Below the pieces are notes generated by a model. It was not told the DNA's origin. It did no database searches and was given only the letters and a program-made list of their open reading frames with translations. A stretch of 64,000 nucleotides of DNA. It comes from Enterobacter quasihormaechei. Its GTDB lineage: Bacteria; Pseudomonadota; Gammaproteobacteria; Enterobacterales; Enterobacteriaceae. The translations under genes and the position numbers were made by a program. The stretch spans positions 124,001 to 188,000 of the forward strand of contig NZ_SJON01000005.1 in assembly GCF_004331385.1 (NCBI RefSeq), read 5' to 3'. Positions within the stretch are counted from its first letter, which is position 1. The number at the start of each line of letters is the position of its first letter. This document shows positions 20,670 through 30,519 of the stretch, piece by piece.

Positions 20670-20750
20670 ACCCACCTCCACAACGCCATCATTCCCTACA
20701 GTGAAGACCCTAATTGGCCTGCATGCAAGGGTGTTCCCCACAAACGGGGC

Positions 20751-20783
20751 ATTAAGGTTTCGCTAATCTTCGCTTCTTATACT
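20751..20783 (+). promoter_or_regulatory. PmrA (BasR)-like box and -10 upstream of the phosphoethanolamine transferase gene
   Basis: ATTAAG-GTTTC-GCTAAT (20751-20767) resembles the PmrA box YTTAAK-N5-YTTAAK at 9 of 12 defined positions, and shares TTAAGGTT with the box of Salmonella pmrC. TATACT at 20778-20783 is a plausible -10. The pmrC comparison is from memory and needs checking. Confidence 0.4.
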
Positions 20784-20816
20784 CGTCGCATTGATATAAC
20801 GAATGGTTGAATCATC

Positions 20817-22457
20817 ATGTGGCTTGCTAAAAAGTTACGCTGTAACGATATAAAATTTACCCTGGCCTGTGCGCTTTTTTTCACCGTATTAAATGCGCTG
20901 TTTATTCAGCGTAGCTGGTCGATTATCGCACCTTCCCGTGTGCACGACGTGCTTTTTGCCGCCAGCGTGCCGCTGGTGCTGTTCTGCGGCTGGGTCATTG
21001 TTTTTAGCCTGCTGAATATTCCCTACATTCGCAAGCCGCTCATGATTGTCCTGACCATAGGATGCGCCGCCGCGACGTATTTTATGTATACCTATGGCGC
21101 GGTTATCGATCAGAACATGATGGTGAACGTATTCGAGACTAACTCTCAGGAAGCGACAGCCCTGGTGACGCCGCAGATGCTCCTGTGGCTGGTCGTGGCG
21201 GGTCTGGTTCCTTCCATCGTGTTAGCCCTGACGCGCATTCGAAGCGGAAAATGGTGGTATGCCCTGCTGACGCGTTTCGCCGCCATGCTCGGCGCGCTGC
21301 TGGTGATTATCCTGGTCGCGGCGGTATTCTATAAAGACTACGCTTCGCTGTTCCGCAATAACAAAAGCATCGTGAAAATGGTCACGCCAGCGAATTACGT
21401 CAGCGCCATAGTGAAGTACAGCGAAATGCGCTGGTTTGCCGGCGACCAGACGCTGGTCCGCATCGGCGAGGATGCCCATAAAGGCGCGCTGATTTCCGGC
21501 CAGCACAAGAAAACCGTGCTGGTTCTGGTGGTGGGCGAAGCCTCCCGCGCCGCAAATTACTCGTTAAATGGTTACCCGCGTGAAACCAACCCCGAGCTGA
21601 AAAAGCAGGATGTCATCAACTTCCCACAGGCAACCTCCTGCGGCACGGAAACCGCCGTTTCTGTCCCCTGCATGTTCTCCGGCATGACGCGGAAAAAATA
21701 TGACGCTGACCTCGCCCACCATCAGGAAGGTCTGCTTGATGTGCTTAAGCACGCCGGATTCAACCTGCTATGGCGCGACAATGACGGCGGGTGCAAAGGT
21801 GCCTGTAACCGCGTGCCACATACGGACATGACGCAGTGGAAACTGGATCGGTTCTGTAAGGACAAATCCTGTCTGGACGATGTCAACCTGTACCGTCTGG
21901 ATAACGTGCTGGATGGTCTGAAGCAGGACACGGTTGTTGTTATTCACCTGATGGGGAGCCACGGCCCGGCCTATTACAACCGTTACCCGGACAGCTTCCG
22001 GAAATTCACGCCAACGTGCGATACCAATGAAATCCAGGATTGCAATCATCAGTCGCTGATCAATACCTATGACAACTCGATTCTGTATACCGACAGCGTC
22101 CTCAGCCGAACCATCGACGCGCTGAAAGCCCGGCAGGCCAGTATGAATACGGCGCTGATTTACCTCTCCGATCACGGTGAGTCCCTCGGCGAAAGCGGTA
22201 TTTATCTGCACGGCACGCCGTATATGCTGGCCCCGGAACAGCAAACGCATATTCCGTTCATGTTTTGGCTCTCCCCGGATTACGTGAAAAACTTTGGCGT
22301 AAACCCGGACTGCCTGCGCGCCCATGCTGCAAAAGATGCGGTTTCACAGGATAATTTGTTCGCCACCGTGCTGGGCATGATGGACGTGAAATCAACGGTT
22401 TATCAACCACAGCTGGATATTTTGTCGCAATGTCGACGCCAGGCTGGCTTGCATTAG
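20817..22457 (+). CDS. Phosphoethanolamine-lipid A transferase, EptA/MCR-like
   Basis: 546 residues. Five N-terminal transmembrane helices (to about residue 172) precede a periplasmic sulfatase-like domain. Catalytic features of the EptA/MCR family are intact: Zn-ligand Glu241 in VVGEASRAANYSLNGYPRET, nucleophile Thr279 in SCGTETAVSVPCMFS, and the Zn ligands in YLSDHGESLGE and LHGTPYML. Cysteine pairs (CKGAC, CKDKSC, CDTNEIQDC) match the family disulfides. Such enzymes add phosphoethanolamine to lipid A and can lower polymyxin susceptibility. K-12 has no gene here between ydhL and nemR. Its TAG stop lies inside the NemR operator. Confidence 0.9.
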   Translation: MWLAKKLRCNDIKFTLACALFFTVLNALFIQRSWSIIAPSRVHDVLFAASVPLVLFCGWVIVFSLLNIPYIRKPLMIVLTIGCAAATYFMYTYGAVIDQNMMVNVFETNSQEATALVTPQMLLWLVVAGLVPSIVLALTRIRSGKWWYALLTRFAAMLGALLVIILVAAVFYKDYASLFRNNKSIVKMVTPANYVSAIVKYSEMRWFAGDQTLVRIGEDAHKGALISGQHKKTVLVLVVGEASRAANYSLNGYPRETNPELKKQDVINFPQATSCGTETAVSVPCMFSGMTRKKYDADLAHHQEGLLDVLKHAGFNLLWRDNDGGCKGACNRVPHTDMTQWKLDRFCKDKSCLDDVNLYRLDNVLDGLKQDTVVVIHLMGSHGPAYYNRYPDSFRKFTPTCDTNEIQDCNHQSLINTYDNSILYTDSVLSRTIDALKARQASMNTALIYLSDHGESLGESGIYLHGTPYMLAPEQQTHIPFMFWLSPDYVKNFGVNPDCLRAHAAKDAVSQDNLFATVLGMMDVKSTVYQPQLDILSQCRRQAGLH

Positions 22458-22470
22458 ACCGAACGGTCTA
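22455..22470. promoter_or_regulatory. NemR operator
   Basis: TAGACCGAACGGTCTA is a near-perfect 16-bp palindrome matching the E. coli NemR box (TAGACC-N4-GGTCTA). It sits 14 bp before the nemR start and includes the stop codon of the upstream transferase gene. Confidence 0.9.
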
Positions 22471-22483
22471 TTAGAGTGAAGGC

Positions 22484-23083
22484 ATGAGCAGACACACAGA
22501 ACACGATACGCGCGAACATTTACTGGCTACCGGCGAGCGCCTTTGCATGCATCGCGGGTTTACCGGTATGGGGCTGAGCGAGTTGTTAAAAACCGCTGAA
22601 GTCCCTAAGGGATCGTTTTATCACTATTTTCGATCCAAAGAGGCGTTTGGCGTGGCCATGCTGGAGCGGCACTACGCCAGCTATCATCAGCGCCTGGCAA
22701 CCCACTTCGCCTGCGGTGAAGGGAATTACCGGGATCGTATTCTGAACTACTATCAGGAAACGCTGACGCAGTTCTGTCAGCAGGGCATCATCAGCGGTTG
22801 CCTGACGGTAAAACTGTCTGCCGAAGTGTGCGATCTTTCCGAAGATATGCGCACCGCCATGGATAAAGGGGCCAGCGGCGTTATCGCTCTGCTGGCTCAG
22901 GCGCTGGATAAAGGCCGCGATGAACAAACGCTCACCTTCTCCAGCGATCCGCTCACGCAGGCACAGGTGCTCTATTCCCTCTGGCTAGGCGCCAACCTGC
23001 AAGCAAAAATTTCTCGCAGTGCCGTGCCGCTCGAAAGCGCGCTGGCGCATGTGAAACGTTGTATTACGGCGCCCGGCGCGTAG
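22484..23083 (+). CDS. nemR: NemR, TetR-family electrophile-sensing repressor
   Basis: 199 residues, same length as E. coli NemR. The N-terminal TetR helix-turn-helix covers about residues 10-57 ([20 protein letters not shown]). A redox-active cysteine region includes [12 protein letters not shown] and AEVCDLSED. It represses nemRA-gloA and is released by reactive chlorine and electrophiles such as methylglyoxal. It is first gene of nemR-nemA-gloA. Confidence 0.97.
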   Translation: MSRHTEHDTREHLLATGERLCMHRGFTGMGLSELLKTAEVPKGSFYHYFRSKEAFGVAMLERHYASYHQRLATHFACGEGNYRDRILNYYQETLTQFCQQGIISGCLTVKLSAEVCDLSEDMRTAMDKGASGVIALLAQALDKGRDEQTLTFSSDPLTQAQVLYSLWLGANLQAKISRSAVPLESALAHVKRCITAPGA

Positions 23084-23106
23084 CCGGCGTTTTTATTTAC
23101 CCTTTT

Positions 23107-23122
23107 ACTAGTCGACTGGTCT
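23107..23122. promoter_or_regulatory. Possible secondary NemR half-site before nemA
   Basis: ACTAGTCGACTGGTCT contains the GGTCT half-site and an imperfect dyad (ACTAGTC/GACTGGT). The match to the full NemR box is weak. Confidence 0.25.
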
Positions 23123-23136
23123 ACTCAGGAGCCGTT

Positions 23137-24234
23137 ATGTCCGCTGAAAAGCTATTTACCCCACTGAAAGTCGGTGCCGTTACCGCCCCAAACCGCGTGT
23201 TTATGGCCCCACTCACCCGTCTGCGCAGCATCGAGCCGGGCGACATCCCAACGCCATTGATGGGTGAATATTACCGTCAGCGCGCCAGCTCTGGCCTGAT
23301 CATCTCCGAAGCCACGCAGATTTCTGCCCAGGCCAAAGGCTACGCCGGTGCGCCGGGTCTGCACAGCCCGGAACAGATCGCCGCATGGAAAAAAATCACC
23401 GCAGGCGTGCACGCTGAAGATGGCCGTATCGCCGTTCAGCTGTGGCACACCGGTCGTATCTCGCACAGCAGCATCCAGCCTGGCGGTCAGGCACCGGTTT
23501 CTGCCTCTGCCCTGAACGCGAATACCCGTACTTCCCTGCGCGATGAAAACGGTAACGCGATCCGCGTCGACACTACCACGCCGCGCGCGCTGGAGCTGGA
23601 CGAAATCCCGGGTATCGTGAACGATTTCCGCCAGGCCGTTGCCAACGCCCGTGAAGCAGGCTTTGACCTGGTCGAGCTGCACTCTGCGCACGGTTACCTG
23701 CTGCATCAGTTCCTGTCACCGTCCTCCAACCAGCGTACCGACCAGTACGGCGGCAGCGTCGAAAACCGTGCGCGTCTGGTGCTTGAAGTGGTAGACGCCG
23801 TTTGTAACGAGTGGAGCGCTGACCGTATTGGTATTCGTGTCTCCCCGATCGGTACCTTCCAGAACGTCGACAACGGTCCGAACGAAGAAGCGGACGCGCT
23901 GTATCTGATTGAAGAGCTGGCGAAACGCGGTATCGCGTATCTGCACATGTCCGAGCCGGACTGGGCTGGCGGCAAGCCTTACACCGAAGCCTTCCGCCAG
24001 AAAGTGCGCGAGCGCTTCCACGGCGTGATTATCGGGGCGGGTGCCTATACGGCAGAAAAAGCCGAAGACCTGATCGGGAAAGGCCTGATCGACGCCGTGG
24101 CCTTTGGCCGCGATTACATTGCAAACCCGGATCTGGTGACCCGTTTGCAGAAGAAAGCCGAACTGAACCCGCAGCGCCCTGAAAGCTTCTACGGTGGCGG
24201 CGCGGAAGGTTATACCGACTACCCTTCACTCTAA
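23137..24234 (+). CDS. nemA: N-ethylmaleimide reductase (Old Yellow Enzyme family)
   Basis: 365 residues, as in E. coli. FMN-dependent ene-reductase of the Old Yellow Enzyme family, acting on maleimides, nitro compounds and other electrophiles. FMN and substrate motifs are present: MAPLTRLRS near the N-terminus, [29 protein letters not shown], and [17 protein letters not shown] 23137 ([13 protein letters not shown]) has AGGAG upstream; the frame extends back into nemR without homology. It is co-regulated with nemR. Confidence 0.97.
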   Translation: MSAEKLFTPLKVGAVTAPNRVFMAPLTRLRSIEPGDIPTPLMGEYYRQRASSGLIISEATQISAQAKGYAGAPGLHSPEQIAAWKKITAGVHAEDGRIAVQLWHTGRISHSSIQPGGQAPVSASALNANTRTSLRDENGNAIRVDTTTPRALELDEIPGIVNDFRQAVANAREAGFDLVELHSAHGYLLHQFLSPSSNQRTDQYGGSVENRARLVLEVVDAVCNEWSADRIGIRVSPIGTFQNVDNGPNEEADALYLIEELAKRGIAYLHMSEPDWAGGKPYTEAFRQKVRERFHGVIIGAGAYTAEKAEDLIGKGLIDAVAFGRDYIANPDLVTRLQKKAELNPQRPESFYGGGAEGYTDYPSL

Positions 24235-24248
24235 TCCCGCTTTGTACG

Positions 24249-24278
24249 TTGATAGCGGCGACATTTCGCCGCTATACT
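24249..24278 (+). promoter_or_regulatory. gloA promoter with a palindrome in the spacer
   Basis: TTGATA (24249-24254), 18 bp, TATACT (24273-24278). A perfect 10-bp inverted repeat ATAGCGGCGA/TCGCCGCTAT (24252-24261 and 24266-24275) fills the spacer. It is either a weak nemA terminator hairpin or an operator. Confidence 0.5.
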
Positions 24279-24333
24279 AAAACATCGTTTCTGTTCAAAA
24301 AGATAATCCATTTCATTGGTTAATGAGGAAATT

Positions 24334-24741
24334 ATGCGCCTACTTCACACCATGCTGCGCGTTGGCGACCTGCAACGTTCTGTCGATTTCTACACTAACG
24401 TTCTGGGCATGAAGCTGCTGCGCACCAGCGAAAACCCGGAATATAAATACTCTCTGGCTTTTGTGGGTTATGGCCCGGAGTCAGATGAAGCGGTCATTGA
24501 GCTGACCTATAACTGGGGCGTGGACAGCTATGAGCTGGGCACGGCTTACGGCCACATCGCGCTGGAAGTGGATAACGCGGCGGAAGCCTGCGAACGTATC
24601 CGCAGCAACGGCGGTAACGTCACCCGTGAAGCCGGTCCGGTTAAAGGCGGCACTACCGTGATTGCGTTTGTTGAAGATCCGGATGGTTATAAAATCGAGC
24701 TGATCGAAGCCAAAGACGCTGGTCGCGGTCTGGGCAACTGA
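24334..24741 (+). CDS. gloA: Glyoxalase I (lactoylglutathione lyase)
   Basis: 135 residues, as in E. coli. Ni-dependent glyoxalase I converts the methylglyoxal-glutathione hemithioacetal to S-lactoylglutathione. Metal ligands are in MRLLHTML (His5), AVIELTYNW (Glu56), GHIALEV (His74) and YKIELIE (Glu122). ATG 24334; six extra codons upstream are not conserved. It follows nemRA, which links electrophile sensing to methylglyoxal removal. Confidence 0.97.
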   Translation: MRLLHTMLRVGDLQRSVDFYTNVLGMKLLRTSENPEYKYSLAFVGYGPESDEAVIELTYNWGVDSYELGTAYGHIALEVDNAAEACERIRSNGGNVTREAGPVKGGTTVIAFVEDPDGYKIELIEAKDAGRGLGN

Positions 24742-24748
24742 TCCCACA

Positions 24749-24773
24749 GGGCGCACTATGCGCCCGTTGTTTT
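24749..24773 (+). terminator. Terminator after gloA
   Basis: GGGCGCA (24749-24755) pairs with TGCGCCC (24759-24765), followed by GTTGTTTT. Confidence 0.8.
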
Positions 24774-24837
24774 GCTGCATCCCCTCTCAAAATTTGCCAT
24801 AATGCGCACTGCTTTTTCCCCCTTGTAAGAGACCCTG

Positions 24838-25497
24838 ATGTCCGATAACGCTCAATTTACCGGTCTGTGCGACCGTTTTCGTGGTTTTTATCCCGTTGTC
24901 ATTGATGTAGAAACAGCCGGATTTAACGCTAAAACCGATGCGCTGCTTGAGATTGCTGCCATCACGCTGAAGATGGATGAACAGGGCTGGCTTGTACCGG
25001 ACACCACGCTGCATTTCCACGTTGAACCCTTTGAAGGGGCAAACTTACAGCCAGAGGCGCTGGCCTTTAACGGAATCGACCCGACAAACCCGCTGCGCGG
25101 GGCGGTAAGCGAATACGAGGCGCTGCACGCCATTTTCAAAATGGTGCGTAAAGGCATGAAAGAAAATGACTGTAGCCGCGCCATCATGGTGGCCCACAAC
25201 GCGACGTTCGATCATAGCTTCACTATGGCTGCCGCCGAGCGCGCCTCGCTGAAACGCAATCCATTCCATCCGTTTGTGACCTTCGACACCGCTGCGCTGA
25301 GCGGCCTGGCGCTGGGGCAAACCGTGCTGTCCAAAGCCTGCATCACAGCGGGTATCGCGTTTGACGGCACCCAGGCCCATTCCGCGCTGTACGATACAGA
25401 GCGCACGGCAGAGCTGTTCTGTGAGATCGTCAACCGCTGGAAACGACTGGGCGGCTGGCCCCTGCCGATGGGCGACGAGGCCGATATTCAGTCATAA
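24838..25497 (+). CDS. rnt: Ribonuclease T
   Basis: 219 residues. DEDDh-family 3'-5' exonuclease that trims tRNA and 5S/23S rRNA ends. Catalytic motifs: [10 protein letters not shown] (Asp23, Glu25), HNATFDHSF (third Asp), and [12 protein letters not shown] (His and last Asp). It lies between gloA and the convergent grxD with a shared terminator. Confidence 0.97.
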   Translation: MSDNAQFTGLCDRFRGFYPVVIDVETAGFNAKTDALLEIAAITLKMDEQGWLVPDTTLHFHVEPFEGANLQPEALAFNGIDPTNPLRGAVSEYEALHAIFKMVRKGMKENDCSRAIMVAHNATFDHSFTMAAAERASLKRNPFHPFVTFDTAALSGLALGQTVLSKACITAGIAFDGTQAHSALYDTERTAELFCEIVNRWKRLGGWPLPMGDEADIQS

Positions 25498-25523
25498 GAC
25501 GGGTAAGCGACAGCGCCACGCGA

Positions 25524-25559
25524 AAAAAAAAGCGACCAGCATAATGTGGTCGCTTTTTT
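25524..25559. terminator. Bidirectional terminator between rnt and grxD
   Basis: AGCGACCA (25531-25538) pairs with TGGTCGCT (25547-25554), flanked by an A-run and a T-run, so it serves both convergent genes. Confidence 0.92.
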
Positions 25560-25574
25560 ATATCAGCAGAAAAC

Positions 25575-25922
25575 TTACTCTGCGTCCGGCTCTTCGGTTT
25601 TATACTTCGCCGCAGTCTCTTTGATCAGCTGCTGCAATTCGCCACGCTGATACATTTCAATCAGGATGTCGCATCCGCCAACCAGTTCACCATCAACCCA
25701 CAGCTGTGGGAAGGTCGGCCAGTTTGCGTATTTTGGCAGCTCGGCGCGAATGTCCGGGTTTTGCAGGATATCAACGTAAGCAAAACGCTCACCACAGGCA
25801 GACAGCGCCTGAACAGCTTGCGCGGAGAAGCCGCAGCTTGGCAGCTTCGGGGAACCTTTCATGTACAGGAGAATCGGGTTTTCAGCGATCTGGCGCTGAA
25901 TTTTTTCAATAGTGGTGCTCAT
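25575..25922 (-). CDS. grxD: Monothiol glutaredoxin GrxD (Grx4)
   Basis: 115 residues, as in E. coli. Monothiol glutaredoxin with the CGFS active site (LPSCGFSAQ), which binds a glutathione-ligated 2Fe-2S cluster at a dimer interface and serves in iron-sulfur cluster trafficking. The TFPQLWVDGELVGGCD glutathione-binding region is conserved. It fits functionally with the suf operon later in the window. ATG at 25922. Confidence 0.97.
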   Translation of the reverse strand: MSTTIEKIQRQIAENPILLYMKGSPKLPSCGFSAQAVQALSACGERFAYVDILQNPDIRAELPKYANWPTFPQLWVDGELVGGCDILIEMYQRGELQQLIKETAAKYKTEEPDAE

Positions 25923-26261
25923 GTCTTGCTTCCTTTAACTTCTGTTACGGCATCAGTCTGACATTGTAGCGGTTCAGGCCGACATCGGAAAATAACATTT
26001 TTGTCACGTCTCATTATTTTATCGCTTATCGCATAAAGTTGCATTGCAAATGACGCTTAACGCCACGCACCGTGCGGTTTTGCTTAAGGAGCGAACACGC
26101 GTGCAACAGAATGGTGAATTTTTTTGCACTTGCTAACGAAACACAATTTTTGAATGAAAAATGCTATTAACTTATTCTGATTTTATGGATTAGAATCGAC
26201 AGGTTTTGTAAATCTCACGCGGGTATGCTTTATTGGCCTGCACTTATCAGGGGACTGCCCA
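25923..26261. other. Intergenic region between divergent grxD and mepH
   Basis: About 340 bp without a gene, AT-rich around 26100-26200. It must hold both promoters, but I see no site that I can name with confidence. Confidence 0.5.
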
Positions 26262-27020
26262 GTGGCGCGGATAACTAAAATCTCGATGACGCTCTGTGCT
26301 TTACTGTTTACCACACTCTCATTGACGCCAGCGGCGAACGCCTCCGAACAGGCGCGGCATTCTGCTGTACAAAAAACGCATCTGGCAAAAGCCACAGAAC
26401 GTAAGAAAAAAACCACCAGCAAAACCGTTAAAAAGAAAACCACCGCTCAGACCAAAAAGACCGCCTCCAGCAAAACCAAAACCCTCCGTTCCGGCACGCA
26501 CAAAACCACCCGTAAAACCGCCAGCCTTGTGAGTGAAAAATGCACCGTGCGCAAAGGGCATAAAACAAAATGCGCTAAAGTGACGAAGCTGGCTGACGTG
26601 CATAAAGCGCGTATGCAGAAAGCGCAAAAAACGGCGATGAATAAGCTGATGGGGCAAATTGGTAAACCGTATCGCTGGGGTGGCACCTCTCCCCGCACCG
26701 GTTTTGACTGTAGCGGGCTGGTCTATTATGCCTATAAAGATCTGGTGAAGTTCCGCATTCCTCGTACCGCCAATGAAATGTACCACCTGCGCGACGCCGC
26801 GCCTGTAAACCGGGGCGAGCTGCAAAATGGCGACCTGGTGTTCTTCCGCACTCAGGGACGCGGCACGGCCGATCACGTTGGGGTGTACGTGGGTAACGGT
26901 AAGTTTATCCAGTCACCGCGCAGCGGACGGGACATTCAGATCACCTCCCTCAGCGAAGATTACTGGGTGCGCCACTATGTGGGTGCGCGCCGCGTGATGA
27001 CGCCAAAAACCGTCCGCTAA
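26262..27020 (+). CDS. mepH: MepH, murein DD-endopeptidase (NlpC/P60)
   Basis: 252 residues. A signal peptide (to about residue 27, ANAS) is followed by a long Lys/Thr/Ser-rich low-complexity linker (about 30-115), then an NlpC/P60 domain. The catalytic Cys is in [11 protein letters not shown], with His in [10 protein letters not shown] and the downstream region FIQSPRSG. It cuts the D-Ala-mDAP crosslink to let the cell wall expand. The GTG start at 26262 is the only one that keeps the signal peptide. E. coli MepH is 271 residues; the difference lies in the linker. Confidence 0.92.
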   Translation: MARITKISMTLCALLFTTLSLTPAANASEQARHSAVQKTHLAKATERKKKTTSKTVKKKTTAQTKKTASSKTKTLRSGTHKTTRKTASLVSEKCTVRKGHKTKCAKVTKLADVHKARMQKAQKTAMNKLMGQIGKPYRWGGTSPRTGFDCSGLVYYAYKDLVKFRIPRTANEMYHLRDAAPVNRGELQNGDLVFFRTQGRGTADHVGVYVGNGKFIQSPRSGRDIQITSLSEDYWVRHYVGARRVMTPKTVR

Positions 27021-27142
27021 ACTCTGCCCTGTCGCCCGTGCGACAGGGTAAGTTCCTCTTTTGCATACCCTTTCAATTTGCTATTCTGTCCTTGTTGTCT
27101 GTAGGGTTATTGGCAACGTATAAAACAATAAGGAGAGAAGCA

Positions 27143-27724
27143 ATGTCGTTCGAATTACCTGCACTACCGTATGCAAAAGACGCCCTGGCCCCGCACATTT
27201 CCGCGGAAACCCTGGAGTACCATTACGGCAAACATCACCAGACCTACGTCACCAACCTGAACAACCTGATCAAAGGCACCGATTTTGAAGGCAAAACGCT
27301 GGAAGAGATCGTGCGCAATTCAGACGGTGGCGTATTCAACAATGCTGCTCAGGTGTGGAACCACACCTTCTACTGGCACTGCCTGGCACCGAATGCAGGT
27401 GGGGAACCTACCGGTGATCTGGCCGCAGCGATTAACGCCGCATTCGGCAGCTTCGCGGACTTCAAAGCGAAGTTTACTGACGCCGCCGTTAAAAACTTTG
27501 GCTCCGGCTGGACCTGGCTGGTGAAAGAGGCCGATGGCAAACTGGCTATCGTTTCCACCTCTAATGCGGGTACCCCACTGACCACCAGCGCAACGCCGCT
27601 GATGACCGTGGACGTATGGGAACACGCCTATTACATTGATTATCGTAATGCGCGCCCGAACTACCTGGAGCACTTCTGGGCACTGGTTAACTGGGAATTT
27701 GTTGCGAAGAACTTCGCCGCGTAA
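27143..27724 (+). CDS. sodB: Iron superoxide dismutase SodB
   Basis: 193 residues, as in E. coli. Fe ligands: His27 ([13 protein letters not shown]), His74 (NHTFYWHCL), Asp157 and His161 ([15 protein letters not shown]). It disproportionates cytoplasmic superoxide. AAGGAGAG precedes the ATG at 27143; the open frame extends upstream without homology. In E. coli this mRNA is a RyhB target at its start region, and the leader AATAAGGAGAGAAGCAATG here is similar (inference). Confidence 0.98.
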   Translation: MSFELPALPYAKDALAPHISAETLEYHYGKHHQTYVTNLNNLIKGTDFEGKTLEEIVRNSDGGVFNNAAQVWNHTFYWHCLAPNAGGEPTGDLAAAINAAFGSFADFKAKFTDAAVKNFGSGWTWLVKEADGKLAIVSTSNAGTPLTTSATPLMTVDVWEHAYYIDYRNARPNYLEHFWALVNWEFVAKNFAA

Positions 27725-27730
27725 GGGACA

Positions 27731-27759
27731 CGCAGAAGGGGCAACCCTTCTGCGTTTTT
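27731..27759. terminator. Terminator between sodB and ydhP
   Basis: CGCAGAAGGG (27731-27740) pairs with CCCTTCTGCG (27745-27754) around GCAA, followed by TTTTT. Confidence 0.92.
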
Positions 27760-27761
27760 GT

Positions 27762-28928
27762 TTATTCCGCCGTACACACCGCTTCTGGCTGTTTACGCCC
27801 GGACATCAGCACCAGCAGCAGGCCGAGTGCGGCAATGATCGCCCCCATCACCGGCACAAAGCTGTAACCTAAACCACCGGAAATCACCGCCCCGCCCGCT
27901 GCGGCTCCCAGCGCATTGCCCAGGTTAAACGCACCGATATTCACGGACGATGAGAGCCCCGGCGCCTCATGCGCAACACGCATCACGCGCATCTGCAACG
28001 GCGGCACCACGGCAAAGGTTGCGGCGCCCCACACCACCATGGCAACCGCGGCGCCCGCTTCGTTACGCGCCAGCCACGGGATCGCCACCATGATGACGAT
28101 CAGCAGCGTTAAGAAGCCTTTCAGCGTCCCACTCACGGAGCGGTCGGCAAATTTCCCGCCGAGATAGTTGCCAATCGAGAACCCGACACCAATCAGCACC
28201 AGCATCGCGGTAACAAAGAGTGGCGTTGCGTGGGTAATGTCGTGCAGCACCGGGGAGATATAGGTGTAGAGCGTAAACATCGCCCCCGCCCCCAGTACCG
28301 TGGTGAGCAGCGCGGAAAGCACCTGGGGACGCATCAGCACCGCCAGCTCTTTACGTACTTCCGGACGTTCTCCCGCACTTCCTTTCGGCAGTGAGAAGAA
28401 CAGCGCGACCATCGCGACCACGCCCAGTCCGGCGGTTGCGAGGAAAGACATACGCCAGCCGATAGCTTCTCCCAGCCAGGTGGCGGCGGGAACACCGCCA
28501 ATATTGGCGATGGTCAGCCCCATAAACATGGTGGCTACCGCGCTGGCCTGCTTATGTTTTGGCACCACGCTGGCGGCAACAACCGAGCCCAGCCCGAAGA
28601 AGGCGCCATGGTTCAGGCTGGTCAGAATACGGGAAAGCATCAGCGTGGTGTAATCCGGCGAAATCGCGGAAAGCACGTTGCCCAGGGTGAAAATCGCCAT
28701 CAGGAAAATCAGCGCATTGCGGCGCGCGCGGTGCGAAAGCAGCAGCGTCATCAGCGGCGCGCCCACCATCACGCCGATCGCGTAGGCGCTGATCAACATA
28801 CCGGCCGCAGGGATAGAGACGTCCACGCCCCGGGCGATAACAGGCAATAACCCCATCGGGGAGAATTCAGTGGTGCCAATCCCAAAGGCGCCAATCGCCA
28901 GGGCCAGCAGGGGAAAATTGATTTTCAT
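27762..28928 (-). CDS. ydhP: YdhP, MFS efflux transporter (DHA1 family)
   Basis: 388 residues, 12 predicted transmembrane helices, major facilitator superfamily. Conserved N-terminal motif FGIGTTEFSPMGLLPVIARG typical of the YdhP/AraJ-like drug:H+ antiporter group. The substrate is not established. ATG at 28928. Convergent with sodB. Confidence 0.93.
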   Translation of the reverse strand: MKINFPLLALAIGAFGIGTTEFSPMGLLPVIARGVDVSIPAAGMLISAYAIGVMVGAPLMTLLLSHRARRNALIFLMAIFTLGNVLSAISPDYTTLMLSRILTSLNHGAFFGLGSVVAASVVPKHKQASAVATMFMGLTIANIGGVPAATWLGEAIGWRMSFLATAGLGVVAMVALFFSLPKGSAGERPEVRKELAVLMRPQVLSALLTTVLGAGAMFTLYTYISPVLHDITHATPLFVTAMLVLIGVGFSIGNYLGGKFADRSVSGTLKGFLTLLIVIMVAIPWLARNEAGAAVAMVVWGAATFAVVPPLQMRVMRVAHEAPGLSSSVNIGAFNLGNALGAAAGGAVISGGLGYSFVPVMGAIIAALGLLLVLMSGRKQPEAVCTAE

Positions 28929-29089
28929 GAATAAACTCCGGATACCGTGCCGTTACCCGGCACAGAATTAAGAAGTCAAAAGCATGACATCAATCACAAA
29001 AAATGAGAAGTTAACATTTTGGCAAAAGATTTTTGCCGGAAAGATAACAATAGCGGCAAGCGAGGGAGAAAATTCTCCCTCCACCTAAA

Positions 29090-29179
29090 TCAGTGCAGCG
29101 CAGCGGTTAAACCACCCGCAACAATCAGGGCAAGAACAACAATGGTGGTAAACAGCGAAAACTTCAGATCGGTACTCAT
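29090..29179 (-). CDS. ynhF: YnhF small membrane protein
   Basis: 29-residue single-helix protein: MSTDLKFSLFTTIVVLALIV then AGGLTAALH, essentially the E. coli YnhF sequence. AAGGAGA precedes the ATG at 29179. It is an inner membrane microprotein of unknown role, made under stress in E. coli. It is too short for ordinary gene calling. Located between ydhP and purR as in E. coli. Confidence 0.93.
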   Translation of the reverse strand: MSTDLKFSLFTTIVVLALIVAGGLTAALH

Positions 29180-29416
29180 CAATTTTTCTCCTTTTATTCA
29201 CCCTACGAAAAGTGAGCCTGCTCATTTTTACACAGTTCAGGTCAAAAATCTTCCAGGATTTAAGCGGATATCCACTTTACCTCTTCCCCTTTTCATCAAG
29301 ATAGGACAAAATTCCACGCTAAATTTATTAGCGTACCGGCCACTGACCCCCTCCTGACGTCCTGTGTCGTTTTCCCGGCGTGTCGCAACTCAAGATTGCG
29401 TAATAAGGGTGAGAGA

Positions 29417-29433
29417 AGGCAAACGTTTACCTT
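29417..29433. promoter_or_regulatory. PurR operator O1 upstream of purR
   Basis: AGGCAAACGTTTACCTT matches the PUR box (GCAAACGTTTNC core at 29419-29430) and the first autoregulatory operator of E. coli purR. Confidence 0.9.
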
Positions 29434-29476
29434 CAATGGTTTCAGGAGCTTAGGATATGGTCTGGAGTGACATTTA

Positions 29477-30502
29477 ATGGCAACAATTAAAGACGTAGCA
29501 AAACGCGCAAACGTTTCCACTACAACCGTATCACATGTTATTAACAAAACGCGTTTTGTCGCTGAAGAGACGCGTAATGCCGTCTGGGCAGCGATCAAAG
29601 AACTGCACTACTCGCCAAGTGCGGTCGCGCGTAGCCTGAAGGTTAATCACACCAAATCGATTGGCCTGCTGGCCACCAGCAGTGAAGCGGCCTACTTTGC
29701 TGAAATTATCGAAGCCGTTGAAAAAAACTGCTTCCAGAAGGGCTATACCCTGATTCTGGGTAACGCGTGGAACAACATTGAGAAACAGCGCGCTTATCTG
29801 TCGATGATGGCGCAAAAGCGCGTCGACGGCCTGCTGGTGATGTGTTCTGAATACCCAGAGTCGGTCCTTTCCATGCTCGAAGAGTATCGCCACATTCCGA
29901 TGGTGGTGATGGACTGGGGCGAAGCGCGCGCCGACTTCACCGATTCCGTTATCGATAACGCCTTTGAAGGCGGCTACATGGCGGGGCGTTACCTGGTGGA
30001 ACGCGGACATCGTGAAATTGGCGTGATCCCGGGCCCGCTGGAGCGAAATACCGGTGCTGGCCGCCTGGCCGGTTTCATGAAGGCGATGGAAGAGGCGCTG
30101 ATTACCGTGCCGGAAAACTGGATTGTTCAGGGCGATTTCGAGCCGGAGTCGGGCTATCGCGCCATGCAGCAGATCGTCTCCCAGCCGCATCGCCCTACCG
30201 CAGTGTTCTGCGGCGGCGATATCATGGCCATGGGCGCCCTCTGTGCGGCAGATGAACTCGGCCTGCGCGTTCCGCAGGATATCTCGGTGATTGGCTATGA
30301 TAACGTGCGCAACGCCCGCTTCTTTACGCCGGCGCTGACCACCATTCACCAGCCGAAAGATTCGCTGGGTGAAACCGCCTTCAATATGCTGATGGACAGG
30401 ATCGTCAACAAGCGTGAACAGTCCCAGTCCATTGAAGTGCACCCGCGCCTGATTGAACGCCGTTCCGTTGCGGACGGTCCGTTCCGCGACTACCGTCGTT
30501 AA
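29477..30502 (+). CDS. purR: Purine repressor PurR (LacI family)
   Basis: 341 residues, as in E. coli. LacI-type helix-turn-helix at the N-terminus ([20 protein letters not shown]), hinge helix [14 protein letters not shown], then a periplasmic-binding-protein-like domain binding hypoxanthine or guanine as corepressor. It controls purine biosynthesis. Two PUR boxes, one upstream and one inside codons 10-14, indicate autorepression. Confidence 0.98.
   Translation: MATIKDVAKRANVSTTTVSHVINKTRFVAEETRNAVWAAIKELHYSPSAVARSLKVNHTKSIGLLATSSEAAYFAEIIEAVEKNCFQKGYTLILGNAWNNIEKQRAYLSMMAQKRVDGLLVMCSEYPESVLSMLEEYRHIPMVVMDWGEARADFTDSVIDNAFEGGYMAGRYLVERGHREIGVIPGPLERNTGAGRLAGFMKAMEEALITVPENWIVQGDFEPESGYRAMQQIVSQPHRPTAVFCGGDIMAMGALCAADELGLRVPQDISVIGYDNVRNARFFTPALTTIHQPKDSLGETAFNMLMDRIVNKREQSQSIEVHPRLIERRSVADGPFRDYRR
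29507..29518. promoter_or_regulatory. PurR operator O2 inside the purR coding region
   Basis: GCAAACGTTTCC fits the PUR core. An intragenic second operator is known for E. coli purR, and the position agrees. Confidence 0.75.
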
Positions 30503-30519
30503 TCCTTTTACGGGGCCAG

